A DNA stretch of 64,000 nt, taken from contig NZ_LDJM01000018.1 in NCBI RefSeq assembly GCF_001431485.1, positions 1 to 64,000 of the forward strand, given 5' to 3'. Positions 7,947-16,959 of this stretch are shown here, piece by piece. The stretch is from Stenotrophomonas ginsengisoli. Lineage in GTDB: Bacteria > Pseudomonadota > Gammaproteobacteria > Xanthomonadales > Xanthomonadaceae. The notes beneath the pieces were generated by a model that was given only the letters and a program-made list of their open reading frames with translations, was not told where the DNA came from and searched no databases. The position numbers were made by a program, and so were the translations under genes. Within the stretch, counting starts at the first letter, position 1, and each line of letters starts with the position of its first letter.

Positions 7947-10223
7947 TCAGAAACCCACGTTCAGGGCCAGCGTCGCCGAACGGCCCGGGGCAATGCCGGC
8001 GTAGTGCGAGGCGTAGGCCTTGGTGAAGTACAGCTTGTCGGTCAGGTTCTGCACGTTGAGCTGCACGCTGACGTTGTCGCTGATGGTGTAGCTGGCCATG
8101 GCGTCGAAGCGGGTGTAGCCCGGGATCCACTTGGTATTGGCCGCATCACCGTACTGCTTGCCCACGTAGCTGGCACCGCCGCCGATGGTCAGGCCGGAGC
8201 CGAAGCGGTAGCTGGTCCACAGGGTGGCCGAGTGCTCCGGGGTGTTCGGGAACAGGTTGCCGTTGTTGGGCGAGACCACCCACACGCCCGGCGCCGGGCA
8301 GCCGTTGCGGCTGGAAACCGAGCACACGTAGCCGTTCTCGCTCAGTTCCGAATCCATCCAGGTGTAGCCGGCGCTGACGCTCCAGTTGCGGCTCAGCTGG
8401 CCGGTCACGCCCAGCTCGACGCCGTCGATGACCTTCTTGCCGGCGTTCTGGGTGGTGCCGTTGTCCACGGTGACGCGGGCATTGTCCATCTCGGTGTGGA
8501 AGATGGCGGCGGTCAGGTTCAGGCGGTTGTCCAGCAGGTCCCACTTGGTGCCCAGCTCGATGTTGCTGGTTTCCTGGGCCTTGAGGTCGGCGATGGCCGC
8601 GGTCAGCGAGTCATTGCCTTCGCCGCTGTCCATGCCCGGCGGGGTGGAGGAGGTGCCCCAGGAGAAGTAGATGCTGCCGTTGCTGGTCGGCTTGAACACC
8701 AGGCCGGCCTGGTAGTTGAGGAAGCTGTCGCTGTAGGGCAGCACGGTGGGAGCCTTGCCGGCGACCGGGGTCACGATCTCGGTGTCGTAGTCATCCCAGC
8801 GCAAGCCCAGGTTGAGCAGCCAGCGCTCGCTCAGTTCGATGGTGTCAAACACGTAGGCCGACTTGGTGACCGTGGTCTGGGTCACGTCCAGGGCCTTGTC
8901 GCTGCGGGTCACCGGATGGGTGGCCGCCCACGGGTCACGCGGGTTGGGGTTGGCAAAGTCGGTGCAGTTGTAGCCGGTGGCCGCACCGGTGGTGGCGCAG
9001 GCGGTGTTGCCGGTCAGCGGGTTGTTGGTGCCGCCGCCGCCGAGCACATAGCTGCCCTTGCTGCTTTCTTCCTCGCTGTATTCCACGCCGGCGCTGTAGC
9101 TGTGCTTGAGGCGGCCGGTCTGGAAGGCGCCGGTCAGGCTGAGCTGGTCGGCCAGGGTCTGGGTATCGATGGCGCGCGAGTTGGTACGGCGCCACAGGGT
9201 GCCGTACAGGTTCGGGTTGTTCTTGCTGTCGTCCGGCTGGGTCCACAGGTAGTCGTTGCTGGTGTTGCCCAGGCGGGCGACATTGCGCAGGGTGTGGCCG
9301 TTGCCCAGCTCGTAGCTGGCATCGACGGTGGTGATGTCGGCGCGGGTGCGCTGGAAATCACGGTCAAGCAGGCCGTAGAAGTTGTTGCGGTCCGGCACCA
9401 TCGGCCGGCCCACGGTGGTCTTGGTTTCCGGGTTGCCGAACGGGAAGCCGCCGGCATCGGGCAGGTCATCGGTCTGCAGGTGGTAATGGCTGGCAATCAG
9501 CTTGAGCGGGCCGTTCAGGCCGAAGGCGATCGACGGTGCGATGCCCCAGCGGCTGTTGTTGACGAAGTCACGGCCGGCAATGTCGTTGTCGTGCTTGAGC
9601 AGGTTCAGGCGGGCCGCAATGCCGTCACCCAGCACGTAGTTGGCATCGATGGTGCCGCGGGCATAGCCGTCGGTACCCACGCCCATGCTGATGCGGGTCT
9701 GGTCGGTCAGCTTCGGGGTCTTGCTGACCAGGTTGATGCTGCCGCCGCCCGAATCGCGGCCGCCGTAGGCCGAGCTGGGGCCCTTGACCACTTCCAGCTG
9801 CTCCAGGGCGAAGACTTCGCGGTTCTGGGTGCCGACGTCGCGCAGGCCATCCACGAACATGTTGCTCTGGCCGTCAAAGCCACGCAGGAACGGCCGGTCG
9901 CCGGTGGAGTTGCCGCCTTCGCCGGCTCCGAAGGTGATGCCCGGGACCATGCGCAGGGCGTCCACCAGGGTGGTGGCGCCGATTTCCTGCAGGGTCTCCT
10001 TGTTGACCACGGTGACCGACTTGGGGGTGTCCAGCAGGGCGGCGGTGAACTTGGAGGAGGACGGCGCGAACCAGCTACCGGTGACCTGGACCTTGTCCAG
10101 ATCGGTGGCGCTGTCGACGCTGGAGGTTTCATCTGCCGGCGCCGTGGAGGCATGGGCGAGGGCGGGGGCAGCCAGGGCCAGCAGCAGGGCCGAGGACAGG
10201 GGCGTGGGACGCAGAGTGCTCAT
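7947..10223 (-). CDS. fiu: Catecholate siderophore TonB receptor (Fiu-like)
   Basis: A 758-residue outer-membrane receptor with a signal peptide (LLLALAAPALAHA), a TonB-box region (LDKVQVTGSW), a plug (LLDTPKSVTVVNKETLQEIG, RGFDGQSNMFVDGLRD, LEQLEVVKGPSSAYGGRDSG, GGSINLVSK) and a barrel ending LALNVGF. The phrase VDGLRDVGTQNREVF and the GGRDSGGG plug motif are typical of Fiu, which imports iron bound to monomeric catechols. The gene follows the Fur-controlled small ORF at 10300-10719, with no Fur box of its own in the 76-nt gap, so co-transcription is likely. The symbol rests on family resemblance. Confidence 0.92.
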   Translation of the reverse strand: MSTLRPTPLSSALLLALAAPALAHASTAPADETSSVDSATDLDKVQVTGSWFAPSSSKFTAALLDTPKSVTVVNKETLQEIGATTLVDALRMVPGITFGAGEGGNSTGDRPFLRGFDGQSNMFVDGLRDVGTQNREVFALEQLEVVKGPSSAYGGRDSGGGSINLVSKTPKLTDQTRISMGVGTDGYARGTIDANYVLGDGIAARLNLLKHDNDIAGRDFVNNSRWGIAPSIAFGLNGPLKLIASHYHLQTDDLPDAGGFPFGNPETKTTVGRPMVPDRNNFYGLLDRDFQRTRADITTVDASYELGNGHTLRNVARLGNTSNDYLWTQPDDSKNNPNLYGTLWRRTNSRAIDTQTLADQLSLTGAFQTGRLKHSYSAGVEYSEEESSKGSYVLGGGGTNNPLTGNTACATTGAATGYNCTDFANPNPRDPWAATHPVTRSDKALDVTQTTVTKSAYVFDTIELSERWLLNLGLRWDDYDTEIVTPVAGKAPTVLPYSDSFLNYQAGLVFKPTSNGSIYFSWGTSSTPPGMDSGEGNDSLTAAIADLKAQETSNIELGTKWDLLDNRLNLTAAIFHTEMDNARVTVDNGTTQNAGKKVIDGVELGVTGQLSRNWSVSAGYTWMDSELSENGYVCSVSSRNGCPAPGVWVVSPNNGNLFPNTPEHSATLWTSYRFGSGLTIGGGASYVGKQYGDAANTKWIPGYTRFDAMASYTISDNVSVQLNVQNLTDKLYFTKAYASHYAGIAPGRSATLALNVGF

Positions 10224-10299
10224 TGGGGTTCCAGCAGGAAGTGCATGGCCGCAGTGGCCATGTCAGGGCATCGGTACCGACCCGGAGGTCGGAAGGGAT

Positions 10300-10719
10300 C
10301 TACAGGTACACAGGGCCGGCAAGCCGGCCGCTCGATCGATCAGGCGCGTGGCGGTGCATTGGCCTGGTAGCGGCCAAGCAGGGGATCGGGTACGTGCAGT
10401 CCGCCGGCAGCGATGGCCAGTTGCAGAACAGGGGCAGAGCGGAGCAGCGACCAGGCAGGCAATGCGCAGGGCAGGCATGTTCTGCCTGTGCGTTGCCTGA
10501 TTCAGCCAACAGCTCGATGTAAAGCTGCGGGTCCGGCCCGGGCTGTGGTGTGTCGGGGGTGAGGGCCTGGCTGCAGGCCGGTCCGGTGTGGGGCTGCGCG
10601 GCCAGCGGCGGGGCCAGGCTGGCCATGCCGATCATCAGCAGCAGCCAGATCAGCGCATGGTGCGCGATCGTCAAACGCTGCAGCGGATGGAGGAGTGGGC
10701 GCATGGGCACAGGGAGCAC
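10300..10719 (-). CDS. Small membrane/exported protein, DUF2946-like, possibly frameshifted
   Basis: The ORF encodes 139 residues, with a hydrophobic segment at about 19-40 (HHALIWLLLMIGMASLAPPL) like DUF2946 proteins. The C-terminal half is unusually rich in Cys and Pro and looks unnatural. In the minus-1 frame the same DNA gives a more family-like tail (CLPCALPAW, VLQLAIAAGGLHVPDPLLG, QANAPPRA) that stops at 10340-10342, so a one-base deletion or sequencing error around 10430-10500 is possible. A Fur box lies just upstream and the Fiu-like receptor gene downstream. Function unknown. Confidence 0.5.
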   Translation of the reverse strand: MLPVPMRPLLHPLQRLTIAHHALIWLLLMIGMASLAPPLAAQPHTGPACSQALTPDTPQPGPDPQLYIELLAESGNAQAEHACPAHCLPGRCSALPLFCNWPSLPADCTYPIPCLAATRPMHRHAPDRSSGRLAGPVYL

Positions 10720-10742
10720 GGCGGAATGCCGTGCGCCATGCT

Positions 10743-10761
10743 AATGCGAGTAATTCGCGTT
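10743..10761 (-). promoter_or_regulatory. Fur box upstream of the DUF2946-like/fiu operon
   Basis: The 19-mer aatgcgagtaattcgcgtt matches the layout of the other three boxes. It lies 23 nt upstream of the ATG at 10719, covering the expected promoter. Confidence 0.65.
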
Positions 10762-10791
10762 TGCAACTGTAGACGAGAACTTTTCTCGCTA

Positions 10792-11124
10792 TCAGTCTTC
10801 CCGATCGTCGCGCGCCCAGATGCCATCGTTCTCGCGCTTGACCGGGAAGCGGGTGGCGCTGGTGTAGGCCGGGGCGCACAGGGCGCGGCCGTCACGCACA
10901 TCGAAACGGGCACCGTGCAGCACACATTCCACACTGCCCTCGTCGGCATTGAACACACCGGCGGAGAGCTCGAACTCATCGTGGGTGCACAGGTCTTCCA
11001 GCGCGTACAGGGTGCCGTCCAGGTTGAACACCACGATCGCCGCCTCGGTAACCTCGTCAAAGCCGGTGCGCATCTCGCCGGGCAGCAGCTCGGCACTGGC
11101 GCAGATGTAGGTCCAGCTGCTCAT
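10792..11124 (-). CDS. Rieske-type [2Fe-2S] ferredoxin, last gene of the suf operon
   Basis: A 110-residue non-heme Rieske ferredoxin. Cluster ligands are visible as C46-T-H48 (CTHDEFEL) and C67-V-L-H70 (CVLHGARF). It resembles small dioxygenase-type ferredoxins found at the end of suf operons. Its ATG overlaps the stop of the GNAT gene (ATGA), so the two are coupled. It may accept the cluster made by the Suf machinery or carry electrons; neither is shown by the sequence. Confidence 0.9.
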   Translation of the reverse strand: MSSWTYICASAELLPGEMRTGFDEVTEAAIVVFNLDGTLYALEDLCTHDEFELSAGVFNADEGSVECVLHGARFDVRDGRALCAPAYTSATRFPVKRENDGIWARDDRED

Positions 11125-11666
11125 GCGTGGGGCTCCAGATTCTTTTCGAGAATTTCAAAACGCAGGTCGTCGCGCTTGGGCAGGCCAAAGCGCGCATCGC
11201 CGTAGGGGAAGGGTTGGGTGATGCCGGTGCGCACGTAGCCGCGGCGCTCATAGAAGGCGATCAGCTCGGCGCGGCAGTCGATCACCGTCATCTGCATGCT
11301 CTGCAGGCCCCACAGTTCCTGCACCATGGCCTCGCCCCGGGCCATCAGCTGCTTGCCCAGACCCGAGCCCTGCAGGGTCGGGGCAATGGCAAACATGCCC
11401 AGGTAGCCGTGGCCATCCTCATCGGCCAGATGGCAGCAGCCCACGATCTGGCCAGCCTGTTCGGCCAGCAGGATCACGCTGCGCGGCCGTTGCAGGTCGC
11501 CCAGCAGGCCTTCGGCATCCACACGCTGGCCGTCCAGGATGTCTGCTTCGGTGGTCCAGCCGGCGCGGCTGGCATCGCCTCGGTAGGCCGAGGTGACCAG
11601 GGTAATCAGGGCGGGAATGTCGGCCGCAGTGGCCGGGCGGAATGAAACGCTGGGGAGGTTGGACAT
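11121..11666 (-). CDS. GNAT family N-acetyltransferase in the suf cluster
   Basis: A 181-residue single-domain GNAT enzyme. The acetyl-CoA binding motif A is visible as MFAIAPTLQGSGLGKQLMARGE, preceded by the beta-4 strand VGCCHLADEDGHGYLG, and the C-terminal part has AFYERRGYVRTG. The substrate is unknown. It overlaps the Rieske gene by 4 nt and is 483 nt from sufS, the gap being filled by an oppositely oriented membrane-protein gene whose ATG overlaps this start codon by 2 nt. Confidence 0.88.
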   Translation of the reverse strand: MSNLPSVSFRPATAADIPALITLVTSAYRGDASRAGWTTEADILDGQRVDAEGLLGDLQRPRSVILLAEQAGQIVGCCHLADEDGHGYLGMFAIAPTLQGSGLGKQLMARGEAMVQELWGLQSMQMTVIDCRAELIAFYERRGYVRTGITQPFPYGDARFGLPKRDDLRFEILEKNLEPHA

Positions 11667-12099
11667 GGAACGCAGGCAGGATCAGCAGGAACAAGGGCAT
11701 CAGTATGGCGCGGAACCGCCGCCGCTGCCGCCGTCCAGACCGTTACGGTGGGCGACGATCAGGCGCCGCTTGCCTGAGGCGCCGCTGGAGCCGTGGCAGG
11801 GTATCGGCCTGCTGGTCACCGTGTTGGCGTGGTGCACGGTGGGTGGCGTCCTGCTGGTGCTGGCGATGGCGCAGCCACACTCGGTCCAGGGCCTGATGTC
11901 GCGGTTGCTGATGCTGGTCTGCCTGCCGGCGATGTGGCTGGTGGGGCTGGTCGGCATCGGCACGCTACTGCATTGGCTGGCACGTGAGGGCTGGGCAATG
12001 TTCGCCGCCATCGGGCCGTGGCTGTTGCTGGCGGCGCTGCTGGCCATGCTGGCGTTGTACCCAAAGGTGCAGGCGATCAAGCATCTGCCCGTTTTCTAG
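11665..12099 (+). CDS. Small inner-membrane protein embedded antisense in the suf operon
   Basis: A 144-residue protein with a basic, Pro-rich N-terminus and three strong hydrophobic segments (GIGLLVTVLAWCTVGGVLLV, MLVCLPAMWLVGLVGIGTLL, IGPWLLLAALLAMLALY). The antisense frames give no plausible protein, and the hydrophobic pattern supports this frame. I do not recognise a family. It is the only plus-strand gene between sufS and the GNAT gene, so read-through of the suf operon would be antisense to it. The ATG at 11665 is the first reasonable start; the true start could be further in. Confidence 0.65.
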   Translation: MERRQDQQEQGHQYGAEPPPLPPSRPLRWATIRRRLPEAPLEPWQGIGLLVTVLAWCTVGGVLLVLAMAQPHSVQGLMSRLLMLVCLPAMWLVGLVGIGTLLHWLAREGWAMFAAIGPWLLLAALLAMLALYPKVQAIKHLPVF

Positions 12100-12149
12100 C
12101 CCTTGCCTGATGCCGGCAGCCGCCCGTAGGCCGCTGCCGGTTGGCCGGC

Positions 12150-13370
12150 TCAGCCCAGCAGGCGACGCACCTTGGTCAGCGCGGCCATGAAGGCCTCGAT
12201 TTCCTCGTGCGTGTTGTAGAAGGCCAGCGAGGCGCGGCAGGTGGCCGCTACCCCGTAGTACTGCAGCAGCGGATGGGCGCAGTGCTGACCCGAACGCACG
12301 GCCACGCCTTCCAGGTCCAGCAGGGTGGCCAGGTCATGGGCATGGGCACCGTCGATCAGGAAGCTGACCACCGCGGCCTTGTCCTTGGCGGTGCCGATCA
12401 GGCGCAGGCCGTCGACCTTTCCCAGCTCCTCGGTGAAGTGCGCGAGCAGTTGCGCTTCGCGGGCCTGCACCTGGTCCAGACCGAGGCTGGTCAGGTAGTC
12501 GGCGGCCACGCCCAGGCCGATGAAGCCAGCGATGTTGGGCGTGCCGGCCTCGAACTTGTGCGGGGCATCGTTGAAGGTGGTGCCTTCAAACGACACTTCC
12601 TTGATCATCTCGCCACCGCCCAGAAAAGGCGGCATCGCCTGCAGGTGCTCGCGACGGGCCCACAGCGCGCCGGTGCCGGTCGGGCCGCAGACCTTGTGGC
12701 CGGTGAAGGCGTAGAAGTCGCAGCCAATGGCGGCCACGTCCACCGCCATGTGCGGCACGGCCTGGGAGCCATCGACCACGGTGGCTATGCCGCGCTTGCG
12801 CGCCAGCTTGCAGATCTCGCGCACCGGGTTGATGGTGCCCAGCACGTTGGAGACATGGGCAATGGCCAGCAGCTTGACCCGGCCATCCAGGGCCTTGCCC
12901 AGCGCGTCCATGTCCAGCGAGCCATCGGGCAGCAGCTCGGCCACGCGGATGGTGGCACCGGTGCGCTGGGCCACCAGCTGCCAGGGCACGATGTTGGCAT
13001 GGTGCTCCATGCGCGAGACTACGATCACATCGCCGGCGGCCAGGCGCGGCAGGGCCCAGCTGTAGGCCACCAGGTTGATCGCGAAGGTGGTGCCGCTGCA
13101 CAGCACCAGCTCGTCGCTGCGCACGTTGAGCAGGCGGGCCAGGGTGGCGCGCGCGCCCTCGTAGGCGTCGGTGGCCTCGCTGCCCAGCGCATGCACGGCG
13201 CGGCTGACATTGGCGTTGTAACGGCGGTAGAAATCATCCACTGCCTCGATCACCGCCGCCGGCTTCTGCGCGGTGTTGGCGTTGTCGAAGTAGACCAGCG
13301 GCTTGCCGTGTACCTGGCGGGTCAGCAGCGGGAAGTCGCTGCGGACCTGGGTCCAGTCGATGCTGCTCAT
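12150..13370 (-). CDS. sufS: Cysteine desulfurase SufS
   Basis: A 406-residue PLP enzyme that removes sulfur from cysteine for Fe-S cluster assembly. PLP Schiff-base Lys is K226 (AFTGHKVCGPTG), H123 stacks on PLP (SRMEHHANIVPW), and the persulfide Cys is C364 (VRSGQHCAHPLL), the short-loop arrangement of type II (SufS) enzymes. Its ATG overlaps the sufD stop (4 nt). No sufE is seen in the window. Confidence 0.96.
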   Translation of the reverse strand: MSSIDWTQVRSDFPLLTRQVHGKPLVYFDNANTAQKPAAVIEAVDDFYRRYNANVSRAVHALGSEATDAYEGARATLARLLNVRSDELVLCSGTTFAINLVAYSWALPRLAAGDVIVVSRMEHHANIVPWQLVAQRTGATIRVAELLPDGSLDMDALGKALDGRVKLLAIAHVSNVLGTINPVREICKLARKRGIATVVDGSQAVPHMAVDVAAIGCDFYAFTGHKVCGPTGTGALWARREHLQAMPPFLGGGEMIKEVSFEGTTFNDAPHKFEAGTPNIAGFIGLGVAADYLTSLGLDQVQAREAQLLAHFTEELGKVDGLRLIGTAKDKAAVVSFLIDGAHAHDLATLLDLEGVAVRSGQHCAHPLLQYYGVAATCRASLAFYNTHEEIEAFMAALTKVRRLLG

Positions 13371-14629
13371 GCCATGCCAGCCTTTTCCAGCGCGGCCTGC
13401 ACATAGCCGTCCAGGGCCTGGCGCAGCGGCGGGCTCAGGGCCTTGAGCGGCTCCACGCAGAACGCCGCCGAGAGCATGGCCTGCGCTGCAGTGGCCGGGA
13501 TGCCGCGCGAGCGCAGGTAGAACAGGGCGTTCTGGTCGAGCTGGCCAACGGTGGCGCCGTGGGCGGCCTGGACCTCGTCGGCGTCGATCACCAGCACCGG
13601 CTGGGTATCGATCTCGGCATTGGCCGAAAGCAGCAGGTTCTTGTTGGACAGGTTGGCATTGGTGCCGTCGGCACCGGCACGGATCGCAATGCCGCCGTGG
13701 AACACCACGCGCGAACGCTCCGCACCCACGCCGCGCCAGAGCAGCTCGCAGCTGGTGTCGCGGGCGATGTGTTCGATGCCCAGGCGGGTATCGATATGGC
13801 GGCGGCCACTGCCCAGCAGCACACCGTTGGCGGTGAGCTGGGCGTTGTCGCCTTCCAGGCGGGCATTGAGTTCGTGACGGCTCAGGGCTGCGCCCAGTTC
13901 CAGGTCCACACGGTTGTAGCCCGCATCACGGGCCAGCACGGCGTCGGTGCGCAGGAAGCTGGTCAGGCCGTCGCCCTGGGCCTGCACGCGGGCATGTTCG
14001 AGCACCGCACCGCTGGCCAGGTGGACATGGATCAGCTGGTTGACCAGGTGCTTGGCGTTGCCGCTCTGCAGGTGGTGTTCGACCACGCTCAGGCTGGCGC
14101 CGGTGCGCAGTTCAATCAGGTGACGCAGGTGCCAGGCCTGTTCGGCGGCCTCGCCCTGAGCCACGAACACCAGGTGCAGCGGTGCTTCGGCGACGATGTT
14201 GTCATCGACCTTGATCACCACACCCTCGTTGGCCAGGGCGCCGTTGAGGCGGGCAAACACCTCCTCGGCCTTGTCATAGCGACGGGCCAGGAAGCGGGCA
14301 TTGTCCTCGCCGCTGGCCAGCAGGCTGGACAGCGACTGCACGCTGACCCCGGCCGGCAGGCCGGTCAGGTCCGAGGCGCCGGTATCGAGCTGGCCGTTGA
14401 CCAGGACCAGGCGCGGGGCCGGGATGTCGGCCAGCAGGGCGGCATCGGCCAGCGGCTGGGCGGGGCCGGGCACAGCGAAGCTGCGGCGTTCCAGGGCCTT
14501 GAGCGGGGTGTACTTCCAGGCTTCGTTGCGGGCACCGGGCAGGCCGGCGGCCAGCGTGGCGTCAAGCTCGGCACGGCGCGCGTCGCTGCCGTTGAAGCCT
14601 TCGGCCAGGGAGGTGAGCAGGGCGGTCAT
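13367..14629 (-). CDS. sufD: Fe-S cluster scaffold subunit SufD
   Basis: A 420-residue SufD subunit of the SufBC2D scaffold. The C-terminal SufBD core is clear: DTRLGIEHIARDTSCELLWRG-like strands, GTNANLSNKNLLLS, DADEVQAAHGATVGQLDQNA, and YLRSRGIPATAAQAML. The His of AAHGATVG is the conserved cluster-assembly His of SufD. The start overlaps the sufC stop by 1 nt and the end overlaps sufS, indicating a tight operon. Confidence 0.95.
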   Translation of the reverse strand: MTALLTSLAEGFNGSDARRAELDATLAAGLPGARNEAWKYTPLKALERRSFAVPGPAQPLADAALLADIPAPRLVLVNGQLDTGASDLTGLPAGVSVQSLSSLLASGEDNARFLARRYDKAEEVFARLNGALANEGVVIKVDDNIVAEAPLHLVFVAQGEAAEQAWHLRHLIELRTGASLSVVEHHLQSGNAKHLVNQLIHVHLASGAVLEHARVQAQGDGLTSFLRTDAVLARDAGYNRVDLELGAALSRHELNARLEGDNAQLTANGVLLGSGRRHIDTRLGIEHIARDTSCELLWRGVGAERSRVVFHGGIAIRAGADGTNANLSNKNLLLSANAEIDTQPVLVIDADEVQAAHGATVGQLDQNALFYLRSRGIPATAAQAMLSAAFCVEPLKALSPPLRQALDGYVQAALEKAGMA

Positions 14630-15393
14630 TACTTGGCAGCCTCGCGCACGACACGGTCCTTGAGGAAGTCGTAACCGTGGGCTTCCAGCTCCAGGGCCAG
14701 CTCCGGGCCGCCGGTCTTGACGATCTTGCCATCAGCCAGCACGTGCACCACGTCCGGCTTGATGTAGTCCAGCAGGCGCTGGTAGTGGGTGATCACCAGG
14801 AACGAACGCTCCGGGCTGCGCAGGGCATTGACGCCATCGGCCACACTCTTCAGCGCGTCGATGTCCAGGCCCGAGTCGGTTTCATCCAGGATGGCCAGCT
14901 TGGGTTCGAGCACGGCCAGCTGGAAGATCTCGTTGCGCTTCTTCTCGCCACCGGAGAAGCCTTCATTGACGCCACGGTGCAGCAGTTCGTCCTTCAGGTG
15001 CAGCACGGCCAGCTTCTGCCGCACCAGCTTGAGGAACTGCATCGAATCCAGTTCCTCCTCGCCACGGGCCTTGCGCTGGGCATTGAGCGCGGCGCGCAGG
15101 AAGTAGGTGTTGTTGACCCCGGCAATTTCCACCGGGTACTGGAAGGCCAGGAACAGGCCGGCGGCGGCGCGCTCTTCCGGCTCCAGTTCCAGCAACTCGG
15201 CATCGGCGAACTGCACGGTGCCTTCGGTGACCTCATAGCCGTCACGGCCGGCCAGCACGTTGCCCAGGGTGGACTTGCCGGCGCCGTTGGGGCCCATGAT
15301 GGCGTGCACTTGCCCCGGCTTCACTTCCAGGCTCAGGCCCTTGAGGATTTCCTTGTCACCGATGCGGGCGTGGAGGTTTTCGATCTTCAACAT
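14629..15393 (-). CDS. sufC: Fe-S assembly ATPase SufC
   Basis: A 254-residue ABC-type ATPase without membrane segments. Walker A is GPNGAGKST (residues 34-42), the signature is FSGGEKKRNEI and Walker B leads into ILDETDSGLDIDAL, the exact SufC form. It drives the conformational change of the SufBC2D scaffold. It lies 66 nt after sufB and overlaps sufD by 1 nt. Confidence 0.97.
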   Translation of the reverse strand: MLKIENLHARIGDKEILKGLSLEVKPGQVHAIMGPNGAGKSTLGNVLAGRDGYEVTEGTVQFADAELLELEPEERAAAGLFLAFQYPVEIAGVNNTYFLRAALNAQRKARGEEELDSMQFLKLVRQKLAVLHLKDELLHRGVNEGFSGGEKKRNEIFQLAVLEPKLAILDETDSGLDIDALKSVADGVNALRSPERSFLVITHYQRLLDYIKPDVVHVLADGKIVKTGGPELALELEAHGYDFLKDRVVREAAK

Positions 15394-15459
15394 GATGTTT
15401 TTTCCGTGTGGCGGCCGCAGCCGCGCAGATAAGGGCAGGGGAAGGCGGGGCGAGCAGGC

Positions 15460-16935
15460 TCAGCCGACCGAACCTTCCAGTGACACGTCCAGCAGCTTCT
15501 TGGCCTCGACGGCGAACTCCATCGGCAGCTCGCGGAAGACCTGCTTGCAGAAGCCGTCCACGATCAGCGATACCGCGTCTTCCTCGGCAATGCCGCGCGA
15601 GCGGCAGTAGAACAGCTGGTCATCGCTGATCTTGGAGGTGGTGGCCTCGTGCTCGACGGTGGCGGTGGGGTTGCGCACCTCGATGTAAGGGAAGGTGTGG
15701 GCGCCGCACTGCTTGCCGATCAGCAGGGAGTCGCACTGGGTGTAGTTGCGTGCCCCTTCGGCGCCACGGTCCATCTTGACCAGGCCGCGGTAGGTGTTCT
15801 GGCCACGCCCGGCGCTGATGCCCTTGGAGACGATCTTGCTCTTGGTGCGCTTGCCGATGTGGATCATCTTGGTGCCGGTATCGGCCTGCTGGCGGTGGTG
15901 GGTCAGGGCCACCGAGTGGAACTCGCCGGAGGAGTCATCGCCCAGCAGCACGCAGGACGGGTACTTCCAGGTGATGGCCGAGCCGGTTTCCACCTGGGCC
16001 CAGGTCACCTTGGAGCGGGCGCCACGGCACTCGGCACGCTTGGTCACGAAGTTGTAGATGCCGCCCACGCCGTTCTCGTCACCCGGGTACCAGTTCTGCA
16101 CCGTGGAGTACTTGATCTCGGCATCTTCCAGGGCCACCAGCTCGACCACCGCAGCGTGCAGCTGGTTCTCATCGCGCATCGGCGCGGTGCAGCCTTCCAG
16201 GTAGGAGACGTAGCCCTTGTCCTCGCAGATCAGCAGGGTGCGCTCGAACTGGCCGGTGTTGCTGGCGTTGATGCGGAAATAGGTACTCAGTTCCATCGGG
16301 CAGCGCACGCCCTTGGGAATGAACACGAAGCTGCCATCGGAAAACACGGCCGAGTTCAGTGCGGCGAAGTAGTTGTCGCCCACCGGTACCACCGAGCCCA
16401 GGTACTTGCGTACCAGCTCCGGGTGGTCATGGATGGCTTCGGAGATGGAGCAGAAGATGATGCCCTTCTCGGCCAGCTCCTCGCGGAAGGTGGTGCCCAC
16501 GGAGACCGAGTCGAATACCGCATCCACGGCCACGCCGGCCAGTTTGGCGCGCTCGTGCAGCGGCACGCCCAGTTTGTCGTAGGTGTCCAGCAGCTCCTTG
16601 GGCACGTCATCCCAGGACTTGTACTTCGGGCCCTTCGGCGCGGAGTAATAGCTCAGGGCCTGCAGGTCGATCGGGGCGATCTCCAGCTTGGCCCAGTCCG
16701 GCTGGTCCATGGTCAAAAAGTGACGGTAGGCCTCCAGACGCCACTGGGTCATCCACTCCGGCTCGTTCTTCTTGGCCGACAGGGCACGGATGGTGTCTTC
16801 GTTCAAACCCGGCGGCAGGGATTCCGATTCGATGTCGGTGACAAAACCGGCGTCGTACTTGCGGCCCAGCTGCTCGTGGATTTCGCGATTGGAGGTGTCG
16901 GCGACAATGCCGGCGTCAGGAGATTCGGTGGCCAT
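15460..16935 (-). CDS. sufB: Fe-S cluster scaffold subunit SufB
   Basis: A 491-residue SufB. Diagnostic stretches include [88 protein letters not shown] and [20 protein letters not shown]. The Cys of [13 protein letters not shown] (here [10 protein letters not shown]) is the conserved cluster-assembly Cys. It is the first structural gene, 24 nt downstream of the regulator. Confidence 0.97.
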   Translation of the reverse strand: MATESPDAGIVADTSNREIHEQLGRKYDAGFVTDIESESLPPGLNEDTIRALSAKKNEPEWMTQWRLEAYRHFLTMDQPDWAKLEIAPIDLQALSYYSAPKGPKYKSWDDVPKELLDTYDKLGVPLHERAKLAGVAVDAVFDSVSVGTTFREELAEKGIIFCSISEAIHDHPELVRKYLGSVVPVGDNYFAALNSAVFSDGSFVFIPKGVRCPMELSTYFRINASNTGQFERTLLICEDKGYVSYLEGCTAPMRDENQLHAAVVELVALEDAEIKYSTVQNWYPGDENGVGGIYNFVTKRAECRGARSKVTWAQVETGSAITWKYPSCVLLGDDSSGEFHSVALTHHRQQADTGTKMIHIGKRTKSKIVSKGISAGRGQNTYRGLVKMDRGAEGARNYTQCDSLLIGKQCGAHTFPYIEVRNPTATVEHEATTSKISDDQLFYCRSRGIAEEDAVSLIVDGFCKQVFRELPMEFAVEAKKLLDVSLEGSVG

Positions 16936-16959
16936 GGGGGCTGCCTACTTACGGTGTTG

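Noticed and set aside
7599..10370. A 923-codon plus-strand frame opposite the fiu-like gene
   Set aside because: Same reason: a high-GC shadow of a clearly recognisable receptor gene.
10774..10788. Small hairpin after the Rieske gene as a suf terminator
   Set aside because: Only a 6-bp stem, with no clear T run; too weak to call.
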